Shown piece after piece: positions 18,195 to 26,831 of a DNA stretch of 64,000 bases. The first letter of the stretch is position 1; each line of letters starts with the position of its first letter. Below the pieces are notes generated by a model, which had not been told where the DNA came from, made no database searches, and saw nothing but the letters and a program-made list of their open reading frames with translations. Position numbers and translations under genes: made by a program. The DNA comes from Atlantibacter subterraneus (GTDB lineage Bacteria; Pseudomonadota; Gammaproteobacteria; Enterobacterales; Enterobacteriaceae). The DNA lies in the NCBI RefSeq assembly GCF_027853245.1, contig NZ_JAPTZM010000001.1, one strand, 5' to 3'.

Positions 18195-18504
18195 TGGCTA
18201 TTCTGCCGCATGCGCCCCGCTGCGGCAGTTTCCAGACTATTAACGCGATTCAGCGCTGCGCTGCGAAATAGCTTGCTGAACGCGCCGCAGGTTTCCAGAA
18301 TTTCCCGCTCCGGTTGTTCACTTTTCAGGCGCAAACCTTTCAGAATGCAATGTATAGAGGGCATTTATAACTAAAGTTTAATGATTATGAAATTCGTTGA
18401 TCAAGGTCAGCATCCGCCCCCTCCCTCTTTGGTGTTATGCATAAGCGTGATTTGTGAACAGAGTCACGTACAGGGGTAGTCTTTTTTTGGCAGAGGGTAA
18501 AGAA
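18195..18504. other. Intergenic region between ychN and the DUF1883 gene; possible weak terminator
   Basis: This 310-bp stretch has no convincing gene. CTGCCGCA/TGCGGCAG at 18203-18228 forms an eight-base-pair stem followed by only TTT and may end ychN transcription. From about 18360 it becomes AT-rich and probably holds the promoter of the downstream gene; no clear operator was recognised. Confidence 0.45.
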
Positions 18505-18747
18505 ATGGCGATGGTAAAAACGAGTCTGAAGTTGTTTGGCGGGGATACGGTGGTGGTGCGCTGTTCCGATTCTTGTCACATTCATTTGATGAGCGCCAAA
18601 GGCGCTGCCAGCAGTACGGCGGATATTCTCAGCGTGCAAAACCGCAAGCACGCGTATCTCACGGTGCCCTATAGCGGCACCTGGAACGTGCTGATCGACA
18701 GTCACAGCCAGTCGCTGGAGCACTCCATCAGCTACGTTCCCGCCTGA
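18505..18747 (+). CDS. DUF1883 domain protein, function unknown
   Basis: An 80-residue protein from the ATG at 18505 (AGAGGG seven bases upstream); an earlier in-frame ATG at 18454 lacks a ribosome site. The chain is a compact beta-rich domain (L-F-G-G-D-T-V-V-V-R-C-S-D-S-C-H-I-H-L-M, and L-T-V-P-Y-S-G-T-W-N-V) recognised as DUF1883. There is no signal peptide or membrane segment. It is a single gene ending 2 bp from the chaC stop on the other strand. It is not part of the E. coli ychN-chaC arrangement, so it is a local insertion. No function should be inferred. Confidence 0.7.
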   Translation: MAMVKTSLKLFGGDTVVVRCSDSCHIHLMSAKGAASSTADILSVQNRKHAYLTVPYSGTWNVLIDSHSQSLEHSISYVPA

Positions 18748-18749
18748 GT

Positions 18750-19442
18750 TTACGCAAACCCCGGTTGCCAGTTTGCATCGGACTGGGGTGTCTGCAACGC
18801 GCGAACCGCACTAATCAGTTCATCTAACGTTGGGTCGCGCATCCCCAGTTTGTTGAGTTCCTGCTCCAGCGAAAACAGGTACTGGGCATTGGTGCCAAGC
18901 GGGCCGCTGGCGGCGGCAATCAGCGGCGCAATAATCGCGGCGCGGGTATCGGATTCGTACAGCGAGTGGCGCGGATCCATAATAAACACCAGCGCGTTGA
19001 CGGTGCGGCCATCGTCCAGCTCAAGTTTGCACCAGGTAGGCAAATAGCAGCCGGTGATCATCTCTCGCTTCCACAGTAGTTCCAGTTCCTGATCGAGCGT
19101 CGCTTCCGGCAGACGGTACGCCACGCCGGTGGTGCGGCCGCCCTCTTTCAGCGCCAGCATCCGTCCCGGCTGGCAGGCGGTGCCGCGGCCTGCGGTTAAG
19201 CGCAGGCAAAAGGCCCGGTGCCAGCCCGGCAGCGTACCGGTGGCAGACTCTTCATACTCCAGCGCCGGGTTCCACATCAGCGAACCGTAACCAAAAATCC
19301 ATACCGGGCCATCGTCAGGCCGACAGGCCAGCGTCGCCGCAAGGGATGCCGCGCGCTGCTCAGATGACCACAATAACGATTCCTCAATGGCTCCAAAAGC
19401 CGTCTTACAATCCGCTTTCATTAAGAAATCACGTGTTAACAC
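18750..19442 (-). CDS. chaC: Glutathione-specific gamma-glutamylcyclotransferase ChaC
   Basis: Cytoplasmic enzyme that splits glutathione into 5-oxoproline and cysteinyl-glycine. It has 230 residues against 231 in E. coli with conserved ends (L-T-R-D-F-L-M start, P-G-F-A end). The substrate loop F-G-Y-G-S-L-M-W-N-P near residue 50 and the W-K-R-E-M block near residue 128, with the likely catalytic Glu, are intact. It follows chaB on the same strand with a 210-bp gap, so it may have its own promoter. The chaA-chaB-chaC name reflects location, not a shared pathway. Confidence 0.95.
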   Translation of the reverse strand: MLTRDFLMKADCKTAFGAIEESLLWSSEQRAASLAATLACRPDDGPVWIFGYGSLMWNPALEYEESATGTLPGWHRAFCLRLTAGRGTACQPGRMLALKEGGRTTGVAYRLPEATLDQELELLWKREMITGCYLPTWCKLELDDGRTVNALVFIMDPRHSLYESDTRAAIIAPLIAAASGPLGTNAQYLFSLEQELNKLGMRDPTLDELISAVRALQTPQSDANWQPGFA

Positions 19443-19652
19443 TTCATACCTCCACCACTGCCACTCTTCCCTGACGCCCTCTTACCCTGTCTGCTGTTCA
19501 TTTCGAAAGCAATTATCAGCAGACGATAGGCAATTAACCCAACGCTGGCAAGAGTTGAAAAATTGATTTGGCACAATTTCGGAGATTTGAAGAGAATTTT
19601 GCAGGGCGCTGGCGCTGCAACGCCCTGGATTATCAAAAGATTAGCGGTGGAT

Positions 19653-19883
19653 TTATTTTTTCTTATGCCACTTTTCATCGTCGCCTTTTTGGTAATCATG
19701 TTTTACCGCCGCCCAGGCCACGCGGTGCGCGGTCTCTTCACGGCTGGCGTCGCCGCGCCGATCCTCGGCATCTTTATACTGATCCCAGGCGCTGTTGAAC
19801 GCTTCTTTATAGATATCCTGCGCGTGGGCGGGCAGAACATTGGTGACGTTTTCGGGTAAGTCGCTACGTGATTTATACGGCAT
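19653..19883 (-). CDS. chaB: ChaB family protein
   Basis: A small 76-residue charged protein from the ATG at 19883 (M-P-Y-K-S-R-S-D-L-P), as in E. coli ChaB; an upstream extension of ten residues reads through the ribosome site AGAGAGGTTCGT and was rejected. It carries the ChaB signature (L-P-E-N-V-T-N-V-L-P, then R-V-A-W-A-A-V-K-H-D-Y) and a lysine-rich tail. ChaB has been proposed to regulate the ChaA antiporter, but evidence is slight. It is divergent from chaA, with 272 bp between them. Confidence 0.92.
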   Translation of the reverse strand: MPYKSRSDLPENVTNVLPAHAQDIYKEAFNSAWDQYKDAEDRRGDASREETAHRVAWAAVKHDYQKGDDEKWHKKK

Positions 19884-20120
19884 ACGAACCTCTCTTTTCA
19901 GGGACAACTTCAAAGTGTGGAACAGGATGCCAGGGTTTGCCAGTTAACAGGATAAATGTCAGAACCCTCTTATTAATTGATTGTTAGTTAAATGAATTCT
20001 AAACAAGATAGCGGTTTATTGCCTTCTGAGGATAAAAAGCGGCACAGGCCGTAAAACTTCGTAAATATTACCGGTGACCCTGCGGTTTTTTGCTATTTTA
20101 GTGACCTTTCTCACAATGAC

Positions 20121-20126
20121 TATAAT
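20121..20126 (+). promoter_or_regulatory. Candidate -10 element of the chaA promoter
   Basis: TATAAT lies 29 bases before the chaA start codon. At a 17-base spacing the -35 hexamer would be the poor TTAGTG, so a factor-assisted promoter is possible. Assignment is by consensus only. Confidence 0.45.
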
Positions 20127-20155
20127 GATAACACCTGCTTCTCTGGAGTAAAAAA

Positions 20156-21259
20156 ATGACAAAAACAGTACATGAGGCGGTGAAAACCCGCCATAAGGAG
20201 TCCTCTCTCATTTTCCCGGTGATAGCACTGGCGGTGCTGGCATTTTGGGGGGCCAGCCAGTCGCTGCCAGTGGTTATCGGCATCAATGCGCTGGCGCTGG
20301 TTGCGATCCTGAGCAGCGCATTTAGCGTGGTGCGCCACGCGGATGTGCTGGCGCATCGCCTGGGCGAACCTTACGGCTCGCTGATCCTCAGCCTTTCGGT
20401 AGTTATTCTTGAAGTCAGTTTGATCTCCGCGCTAATGGCCACCGGCGATGCCGCGCCGACGCTGATGCGCGACACGCTTTACTCCATCATTATGATCGTC
20501 ACCGGCGGCCTGGTGGGTTTTGCGCTGCTGCTGGGAGGCCGTAAATTTGCTACGCAGCATGTGAATCTGTTCGGTATTAAACAGTATTTGATCGCCCTGT
20601 TCCCGCTGGCGGTAATTGTGCTGGTGTTCCCGATGGCGCTGCCAGAGGCTAATTTCACGACGGGCCAGTCAATTCTGGTGGCGCTGATTTCCGCCGCCAT
20701 GTACGGGGTGTTTTTGATTATCCAGACCAGAACCCATCAGAGCCTGTTTGTCTACGAGCATGAAGACGAAGGCGACGATGACGACCCGCATCACGGCAAG
20801 CCGTCGGCGCACAGCAACCTGTGGCACGCAGCCTGGCTGGTGGTGCATCTTATCGCGGTGATTGCGGTAACCAAAATGAACGCCAGCCCGCTGGAGTCGC
20901 TGCTGACCACGTTGAATGCGCCCGTTGCCTTTACCGGCTTCCTGGTGGCGCTGCTGATCCTCTCACCGGAAGGATTGGGGGCGATTAAAGCGGTGATGAA
21001 CAATCAGGTGCAGCGCGCCATGAACCTGTTTTTCGGTTCGGTGCTGGCGACCATCTCCCTGACCGTGCCGACGGTCACGCTGATTGCCATTCTTACCGGC
21101 AACGAGCTGATTTTCGGCCTCGGCGCGCCGGAGATGATTGTGATGCTGGCCTCGCTGGTGCTGTGCCAGATTTCGTTCTCCACCGGGCGCACCAATGTGC
21201 TTAACGGCACCGCCCATCTGGCGCTGTTCGCGGCCTACCTGATGACGATATTCGCCTGA
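20156..21259 (+). CDS. chaA: Sodium-potassium/proton antiporter ChaA (CaCA family)
   Basis: Inner-membrane cation/proton exchanger of 367 residues that exports Na+, K+ and Ca2+ at alkaline pH. About eleven hydrophobic segments are present. The first CaCA alpha-repeat is seen in L-G-E-P-Y-G-S-L-I-L-S-L-S-V-V-I-L-E (about 65-85) and the second in L-L-I-L-S-P-E-G-L-G-A-I-K-A (about 260-275); both contain the acidic transport residue. An acidic and histidine-rich cytoplasmic loop (E-H-E-D-E-G-D-D-D-D-P-H-H) lies near residue 205 and could sense cations. GGAG precedes the ATG. The E. coli LDR/ldr toxin repeats that follow chaA are absent here: only 56 bp separates it from kdsA. Confidence 0.95.
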   Translation: MTKTVHEAVKTRHKESSLIFPVIALAVLAFWGASQSLPVVIGINALALVAILSSAFSVVRHADVLAHRLGEPYGSLILSLSVVILEVSLISALMATGDAAPTLMRDTLYSIIMIVTGGLVGFALLLGGRKFATQHVNLFGIKQYLIALFPLAVIVLVFPMALPEANFTTGQSILVALISAAMYGVFLIIQTRTHQSLFVYEHEDEGDDDDPHHGKPSAHSNLWHAAWLVVHLIAVIAVTKMNASPLESLLTTLNAPVAFTGFLVALLILSPEGLGAIKAVMNNQVQRAMNLFFGSVLATISLTVPTVTLIAILTGNELIFGLGAPEMIVMLASLVLCQISFSTGRTNVLNGTAHLALFAAYLMTIFA

Positions 21260-21270
21260 CCGCTCAAACA

Positions 21271-21302
21271 AAAATGCCCTGCAAATTGCAGGGCATTTTT
21301 TT
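21271..21302. terminator. Bidirectional terminator between chaA and kdsA
   Basis: AAAATGCCCTGC-AAAT-TGCAGGGCATTTTTTT forms a long stem with A-runs on one side and T-runs on the other, so it works for both convergent genes. Confidence 0.93.
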
Positions 21303-21315
21303 ATCTCAGCGGAAA

Positions 21316-22170
21316 TTAGTTTTCCGTGTCCAGCTCTTCGAAGCTCTTCACCAGATCGTCAATCGCTTTGATCTGCTTCAGGAACGGCTCCAGTTTCGCC
21401 AGCGGCAGCGCGGACGGGCCGTCGCATTTAGCATTGGCGGGATCCGGATGCGCTTCGATAAACAGACCGGCAATGCCGACTGCCATACCGGCGCGCGCCA
21501 GTTCAGTAACCTGGCCGCGACGGCCACCGGACGCCGCGCCGAACGGGTCGCGGCACTGCAGCGCGTGGGTGACGTCGAAAATCACCGGCGAGTTGCCAGA
21601 GACTTTCTTCATCACGTTAAAGCCGAGCATATCCACAACCAGGTTGTCGTAACCGAAGTTGCTGCCGCGATCGCAGAGGATCACTTTGTCGTTGCCGCCT
21701 TCAATGAACTTGTCGACGATGTTGCCGACCTGGCCCGGGCTGACGAACTGCGGTTTCTTGACGTTGATCACCGCGCCGGTTTTCGCCATCGCTTCCACCA
21801 GATCGGTCTGGCGAGCCAGGAACGCCGGTAGCTGGATCACGTCAACCACATCGGCTACCGGCTGCGCCTGAGAAGCTTCGTGAACGTCGGTAATTACTTT
21901 CACGCCAAAGGTCTGTTTCAGTTCCTGGAAGATTTTCATCCCTTCTTCCAGGCCCGGTCCGCGATAGGAGTGAATCGACGAGCGGTTCGCTTTATCAAAG
22001 GAGGCTTTGAATACGTAAGGGATACCGAGTTTGTCGGTCACGGTGACGTAATGTTCGCAGATGCGCATCGCCAGATCGCGTGATTCCAGAACGTTCATAC
22101 CGCCAAACAGCACGAACGGCAGGTCGTTCGCTACCTTGATATCGCCAATACTCACCACTTTTTGTTTCAT
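21316..22170 (-). CDS. kdsA: 3-deoxy-D-manno-octulosonate 8-phosphate synthase KdsA
   Basis: Cytoplasmic enzyme condensing phosphoenolpyruvate with arabinose 5-phosphate for the KDO of lipopolysaccharide. It has 284 residues, the E. coli length, with the DAHP-synthase-type barrel motifs F-G-G-M-N-V-L-E-S, K-A-S-F-D-K-A-N-R-S-S near residue 58, and D-V-T-H-A-L-Q near residue 198. It is the last gene of the hemA-prfA-prmC-sirB2-sirB1-kdsA unit, 40 bp after sirB1, and ends at a strong terminator. Confidence 0.97.
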   Translation of the reverse strand: MKQKVVSIGDIKVANDLPFVLFGGMNVLESRDLAMRICEHYVTVTDKLGIPYVFKASFDKANRSSIHSYRGPGLEEGMKIFQELKQTFGVKVITDVHEASQAQPVADVVDVIQLPAFLARQTDLVEAMAKTGAVINVKKPQFVSPGQVGNIVDKFIEGGNDKVILCDRGSNFGYDNLVVDMLGFNVMKKVSGNSPVIFDVTHALQCRDPFGAASGGRRGQVTELARAGMAVGIAGLFIEAHPDPANAKCDGPSALPLAKLEPFLKQIKAIDDLVKSFEELDTEN

Positions 22171-22210
22171 ACGTTCGCCTTATCAGGTGTAAATCAGAAA
22201 CGTGCTGCCA

Positions 22211-23020
22211 TTAATGCAGGGTAATCTGTTTGTGAGAAATCGAATTGATTTGCGCCCGGATCATTTCGCTGATCGGGTCTTCAGGGCACTGTTCAACGAA
22301 ATAGCTCAGGTCGGTCAGGGCTACATGGTCGCAATCCAGTTGGGCATAGATCAGCCCGCGATCGCGAATTTCATACGGATCTTCCGGGTTAAACTGCAAC
22401 AGCGCCTCGCTGGTGCGCAGCGCCAGCAGCATCTGCCGCTCTTCCATCAGCGCCGATTTCAGGGTGTCGAGCAGTTTGCGGATCACTTCAGCGTTCTCGG
22501 ACTCCTCAAGATCGTCCACAAACAGCTCCGCCACCGGGCTGATGTTGCCTTTGAGCCACACTTCCAGCGTGTGTTCGTCGAGCGTTTCGCCGTTGAACGG
22601 GTTGATCAGCCACATTTCGCCGTCCATCCAGTCGGCACGCAGGATCAGCTGGGTCGGGAAAATCACCGGCATCAGCGGAATATCCAGCTGTTCGGCCACC
22701 CACAGCAAAATCGCCCCCAGCGCCACGGCGCTGCCCTGGCGGTTCTCCAGCACTTTATCCAGCCACAGCGCGTCGGAGAGCTTGTAGATGCCCCGGGAAT
22801 CCTGGAAGCCCCACTCGCCGTAAAACAGCTCCAGCAGTTTTTCCAGCTGGATATCCTGGTGCAGCCCGCCGCTAATCTCTTCGCGGGCGAGCGCCACCAG
22901 CGATTGCAGCCGATCGTAGACGTCCTGCGTCGGGAAGTCGTCGCGGATCAGCTGGGAAATCAAAATCATGCCGTCGCATAACGGCGCTTTATTAAACTCG
23001 AAATCGGCTAACGACTTCAT
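22211..23020 (-). CDS. sirB1: Transglutaminase-like/TPR protein SirB1
   Basis: A 269-residue cytoplasmic protein (E. coli YchA). It has an N-terminal SirB1 domain with a transglutaminase-like fold (L-S-D-A-L-W-L-D-K-V-L-E-N-R-Q-G-S-A-V-A-L-G-A-I near residues 80-105) and a C-terminal TPR-like helical region (R-D-R-G-L-I-Y-A-Q-L-D-C). The catalytic cysteine expected for an active transglutaminase is not obvious. The name comes from Salmonella, where sir loci affect invasion-gene expression, but molecular function is unknown. It overlaps sirB2 by 4 bp. Confidence 0.92.
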   Translation of the reverse strand: MKSLADFEFNKAPLCDGMILISQLIRDDFPTQDVYDRLQSLVALAREEISGGLHQDIQLEKLLELFYGEWGFQDSRGIYKLSDALWLDKVLENRQGSAVALGAILLWVAEQLDIPLMPVIFPTQLILRADWMDGEMWLINPFNGETLDEHTLEVWLKGNISPVAELFVDDLEESENAEVIRKLLDTLKSALMEERQMLLALRTSEALLQFNPEDPYEIRDRGLIYAQLDCDHVALTDLSYFVEQCPEDPISEMIRAQINSISHKQITLH

Positions 23021-23412
23021 ACAAACCCCAATAACGGTATCTTGGTGGTGGCCAGCTTAATGACGATATAAATGACCACCAAGCCCAGCAGAAAGGCTAT
23101 CCAGCGCACCTGCTGGCTACGCGGGCGTCGGCCCAGCGCGATAAAACCTAAAACGATGTAGATGATAACGCCAAAAAGCTTCTCAGTCAGCCATGCGCCT
23201 TGTGGGGTGAATGGGTAGAAATGGGTGATCATCACCAGCGCCACCCCGGTCACCAGCAGCAGCGTGTCGTTCACGTGCGGGACAATCCGCACCCAGCGTT
23301 TGGTCGACATGGCTGAACCGCGATATTGCCACCAGTAGCGCAGAATAAACAGACTCACGGAAAGGAACGCGGTGAGAATATGCACGTGCTTAAGCGCAAA
23401 ATAGGTCGCCAT
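23017..23412 (-). CDS. sirB2: SirB2 family inner-membrane protein
   Basis: Small integral membrane protein (E. coli YchQ), 131 residues with four hydrophobic segments. Conserved residues include H-V-H-I-L-T-A-F-L-S-V-S in the first helix and P-H-V-N-D-T-L-L-L near residue 46. Function is unknown. It begins 3 bp after prmC and overlaps sirB1, within the hemA-kdsA transcription unit. Confidence 0.92.
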   Translation of the reverse strand: MATYFALKHVHILTAFLSVSLFILRYWWQYRGSAMSTKRWVRIVPHVNDTLLLVTGVALVMITHFYPFTPQGAWLTEKLFGVIIYIVLGFIALGRRPRSQQVRWIAFLLGLVVIYIVIKLATTKIPLLGFV

Positions 23413-23415
23413 GAC

Positions 23416-24255
23416 TTACTCCTGTGATGTTATTTGTCCCATGGTCAGGCGTTCGTTGCCGCCATAATCCAGACCGGTTTCTACTGCCAAAAATCCTGCT
23501 TGATGAAACAACGCGCGCACCGCCTCGCCCTGCTGCCAGCCGTGCTCCAGCACCAGCCAGCCGCCAGGTTCAAGGAAGGCGCGCGCTTCACGAATTAAAT
23601 AATCGATATCGGCAAGCCCCGCATCAGGCGCAACCAGCGCAGACAACGGTTCAAAGCGCACATCGCCCTGCCGGAGGTGCTCATCTTCGCTATCGATATA
23701 CGGGGGGTTGCTGACAATAAGCTGAAAACGGTCGCCCTGAACGGCGCTAAACCAGTCGCTTTGCCGGATGTCGATATTGGCGATGTTGAGGCGCGCGGCG
23801 TTACGCTGCGCCAGATCCACCGCATCCGGCACTTTATCCACCGCGACGACCTGGCAGTCCGGGCGCTCGGAGGCCAGCGCCAGCGCAATTGCGCCGGTGC
23901 CGGTACCTAAATCGAGAATGCGGCAGGGTTCGGCGGGCAAGCGGGCCAGCGCCTGTTCCACCACGCACTCGGTATCCGGGCGCGGGATCAGCGTCGCCGG
24001 AGAAACCAGCAGCGGCAGCGACCAGAACTCCCGAACGCCGGTGAGGTACGCCACGGGTTCTCCCGCTGCGCGCCGGGCTAACAGCGCGTCAAGCTCCGCG
24101 AGCTGCGCCTCTGATAGCTGGGTTTCGCCGAAGGCCAGAATAAAGGTGCGCGCTTTGCCAGTTACCAGGCCCAGCAGGATCTCCGCGTCGCGACGCGGAG
24201 ACTCGCTATCCACTAAACGTGCGGCGGCCTGCCGTAACCAGTGCTGAAACTCCAT
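23416..24255 (-). CDS. prmC: Peptide chain release factor N(5)-glutamine methyltransferase PrmC
   Basis: Methylates the glutamine of the GGQ motif in RF1 and RF2. It has 279 residues: an N-terminal helical bundle and a Rossmann SAM-binding domain with L-D-L-G-T-G-T-G-A-I-A-L near residue 120 and the catalytic N-P-P-Y motif (I-V-S-N-P-P-Y-I-D) near residue 185. The gene overlaps the end of prfA by one base, so the enzyme and its substrate RF1 are co-translated. Confidence 0.97.
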   Translation of the reverse strand: MEFQHWLRQAAARLVDSESPRRDAEILLGLVTGKARTFILAFGETQLSEAQLAELDALLARRAAGEPVAYLTGVREFWSLPLLVSPATLIPRPDTECVVEQALARLPAEPCRILDLGTGTGAIALALASERPDCQVVAVDKVPDAVDLAQRNAARLNIANIDIRQSDWFSAVQGDRFQLIVSNPPYIDSEDEHLRQGDVRFEPLSALVAPDAGLADIDYLIREARAFLEPGGWLVLEHGWQQGEAVRALFHQAGFLAVETGLDYGGNERLTMGQITSQE

Positions 24256-25337
24256 TAGTCCTGCTCGGAGAGTGCGGCGAGCTGATCGGCCTGGTATTCC
24301 TGAACAATAGGTTCGATCAGCATATCCAGTTTGCCTTCCATCACTTCATCCAGACGGTATACCGTCAGGTTGATGCGGTGGTCGGTGACGCGGCCCTGCG
24401 GGAAGTTATAGGTGCGGTTGCGATCGCTGCGATCGCCGCTGCCCAGCAGGTTGCGGCGCGTTGACGCTTCCGCCTGCTGGCGTTTGGCCATTTCCGCCGC
24501 GTGGATGCGCGCGCCCAGCACCGACAGCGCCTTGGCTTTGTTTTTGTGCTGAGAACGTTCATCCTGGCACTCCACCACAATGCCGGTCGGCAAGTGGGTG
24601 ATGCGGATAGCGGAGTCGGTGGTGTTTACGTGCTGACCGCCCGCGCCCGAGGAGCGGAACGTATCGATACGCAAATCCCCCGGGTTGATGTCCGGCAGCT
24701 CGGCTTCCGGCAGTTCCGGCATCACCGCTACGGTACAGGCGGAAGTGTGGATACGGCCCTGGGATTCGGTGGCCGGGACGCGCTGCACGCGGTGGCCGCC
24801 GGATTCGAATTTCAGACGGCCATAGACGCCATCGCCGCTGATTTTAGCGATCACTTCTTTGTAACCGCCATGCTCGCCGTCGCTGGCGCTCATGATCTCG
24901 ACCCGCCAGCGGCGCGATTCCGCGTAGCGGCTGTACATGCGGAACAGATCCCCGGCAAACAGCGCGGCTTCGTCGCCGCCGGTTCCGGCACGCACTTCGA
25001 CAAACGCGTTGCGTTCGTCATCCGGATCTTTTGGCAGCAGCAGAACCTGTAACTCCTGCTCCAGCTGTTCGCTTTTTTGTTTCGCTTCGTTTAACTCTTC
25101 CTGCGCCATGTCGCGCATTTCCGGGTCATCCAACAGCATCTGTGCCGTTTCGATGTCTTCCTGAACCTGTTGCCAGAGCAAAAAACAGCGCGATACATCG
25201 CTCAACTGTGCGTATTCACGGGAGAGCGCGCGAAAGCGATCCTGATCCGCGATGGTCGCAGCATCGCCGAGCAGGGCCTGAACTTCTTCATGGCGCTCCT
25301 GCAAGGCTTCTAGTTTGGCAACGATAGAAGGCTTCAT
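24255..25337 (-). CDS. prfA: Peptide chain release factor 1 (RF1)
   Basis: Terminates translation at UAA and UAG. It has 360 residues, as in E. coli. The tripeptide anticodon P-A-T occurs in R-V-P-A-T-E-S-Q-G-R near residue 188. The catalytic G-G-Q lies in S-S-G-A-G-G-Q-H-V-N near residue 234. It sits between hemA and prmC, the standard enterobacterial order, 35 bp from hemA. Confidence 0.98.
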   Translation of the reverse strand: MKPSIVAKLEALQERHEEVQALLGDAATIADQDRFRALSREYAQLSDVSRCFLLWQQVQEDIETAQMLLDDPEMRDMAQEELNEAKQKSEQLEQELQVLLLPKDPDDERNAFVEVRAGTGGDEAALFAGDLFRMYSRYAESRRWRVEIMSASDGEHGGYKEVIAKISGDGVYGRLKFESGGHRVQRVPATESQGRIHTSACTVAVMPELPEAELPDINPGDLRIDTFRSSGAGGQHVNTTDSAIRITHLPTGIVVECQDERSQHKNKAKALSVLGARIHAAEMAKRQQAEASTRRNLLGSGDRSDRNRTYNFPQGRVTDHRINLTVYRLDEVMEGKLDMLIEPIVQEYQADQLAALSEQD

Positions 25338-25372
25338 AGGCGGTGTTTCACCTTATAATATGTATTGTTGTG

Positions 25373-26629
25373 CTACTCCAGCCCAAGGCTGTTGCGCAGA
25401 ATATGCAGGCGTTCGTCATCCCCGTCACGGGCGGCCTGCTGGAGAGATTTGGTTGGCGCATGGATCAGCCGGTTGGTTAACTTCCAGGCTAAATCCTGCA
25501 TGATGGCTTCGGCGTCGCCGCCTTGTTGCAGCGCAGCAATGGCGCGGGCGGTGAGATCGTCACGCACCTGTTCGGCCTGGCTGCGGTATTCGCGAATGGT
25601 CTCGGTGGCGCCCTGGGCGCGCAGCCAGGCCATAAATTCGCTGGCTTCCTGGGCTACGATGGTTTCAGCCTGCACGGCGGCGGCTTTGCGCTGCGCCAGG
25701 TTGTGCTGAATGATCGATTGCAGGTCGTCCACGCTGTAGAGATAGGCGTTGGCAAGTTTGCCCACTTCCGGCTCCACGTCGCGCGGCACCGCGATATCCA
25801 CCAGCAGCATCGGTTGGTTGCGGCGGGCTTTTAACGCGCGCTCCACCATGCCTTTGCCGATGATCGGCAGCGGGCTGGCGGTGGAGCTGATAATAATATC
25901 GGCCTCTTTCAGGCGTTCGTCGATCTCACTAAGTTCAATCACATCTGCGCCCACCTCATCCGCCAGACGCTGGGCGCGCTCGCGGGTACGGTTGGCGATG
26001 ATCATTTTTGAGACGTTGTGTTCGCGCAGATGACGCGCCGCCAGTTCGATGGTCTCCCCCGCGCCGACCAGCAGCACGGTGACTTTCGAGAGCGACTCAA
26101 AGATTTGCCGCGCCAGAGTACAGGCGGCGAAAGCCACCGACACCGCGCTGGCACCGATTTCGGTTTCGGTACGCACCCGTTTGGCCACGGAGAACGATTT
26201 CTGGAACATGCGTTCCAGTTCGCTGGACTGGGTATGTCCGCGCTGGGAATCCGAGAAGGCTTTTTTAACCTGGCCGAGAATTTGCGGCTCGCCGAGTACC
26301 AGCGAATCCAGCCCGCTGGCCACGCGCATCAGATGGCTGACGGCGTCGTTATCGTGATGCCAGTACAGGCTGTTGCGCACTTCGGCTTCATCAAGCTGGT
26401 GATAATCGCACAGCCAGCGCACCAGGCGCTCGTGGAGATCGTCCTGCTGCTCGACGCTTAAATAGAGTTCGGTACGGTTGCACGTCGATAACACCACCCC
26501 GCCCTGCACCATCGGCTGCGCCAGCAAGCTTTCCAGCGCCTGGTCGAGCGTTTCCGGCGAAAACGTAACGCGTTCTCGCAGTGAAATCGGGGCCGTTTTG
26601 TGGTTGATGCCGAGTGCTAAAAGGGTCAT
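25373..26629 (-). CDS. hemA: Glutamyl-tRNA reductase HemA
   Basis: First committed step of tetrapyrrole synthesis by the C5 route: NADPH-dependent reduction of glutamyl-tRNA to glutamate-1-semialdehyde. It has 418 residues with the catalytic cysteine in S-T-C-N-R-T-E-L-Y near residue 50, the NADPH-binding G-A-G-E-T near residue 191, and a C-terminal dimerisation helix. It heads the hemA-kdsA unit and is divergent from lolB across 202 bp. The product also supplies siroheme for the NasB nitrite reductase in this window. Confidence 0.98.
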   Translation of the reverse strand: MTLLALGINHKTAPISLRERVTFSPETLDQALESLLAQPMVQGGVVLSTCNRTELYLSVEQQDDLHERLVRWLCDYHQLDEAEVRNSLYWHHDNDAVSHLMRVASGLDSLVLGEPQILGQVKKAFSDSQRGHTQSSELERMFQKSFSVAKRVRTETEIGASAVSVAFAACTLARQIFESLSKVTVLLVGAGETIELAARHLREHNVSKMIIANRTRERAQRLADEVGADVIELSEIDERLKEADIIISSTASPLPIIGKGMVERALKARRNQPMLLVDIAVPRDVEPEVGKLANAYLYSVDDLQSIIQHNLAQRKAAAVQAETIVAQEASEFMAWLRAQGATETIREYRSQAEQVRDDLTARAIAALQQGGDAEAIMQDLAWKLTNRLIHAPTKSLQQAARDGDDERLHILRNSLGLE

Positions 26630-26831
26630 GTGTGCGGGAATAGTACCAGCGTTGATAAGGTTGAACTCGGCGCATCATACAGGATGCGCAGGGTCAATAA
26701 AAGAGAAGTACCTCTTTTGAATCAATCGGCGAACCGATCATTTAAGATAACTTGACCGTAGACGCATTTCTCGCTGACAGCTAGCATGAAAGGTTATCAA
26801 GCTAACCTACTTTCAAGGATTTGCCGCTACC

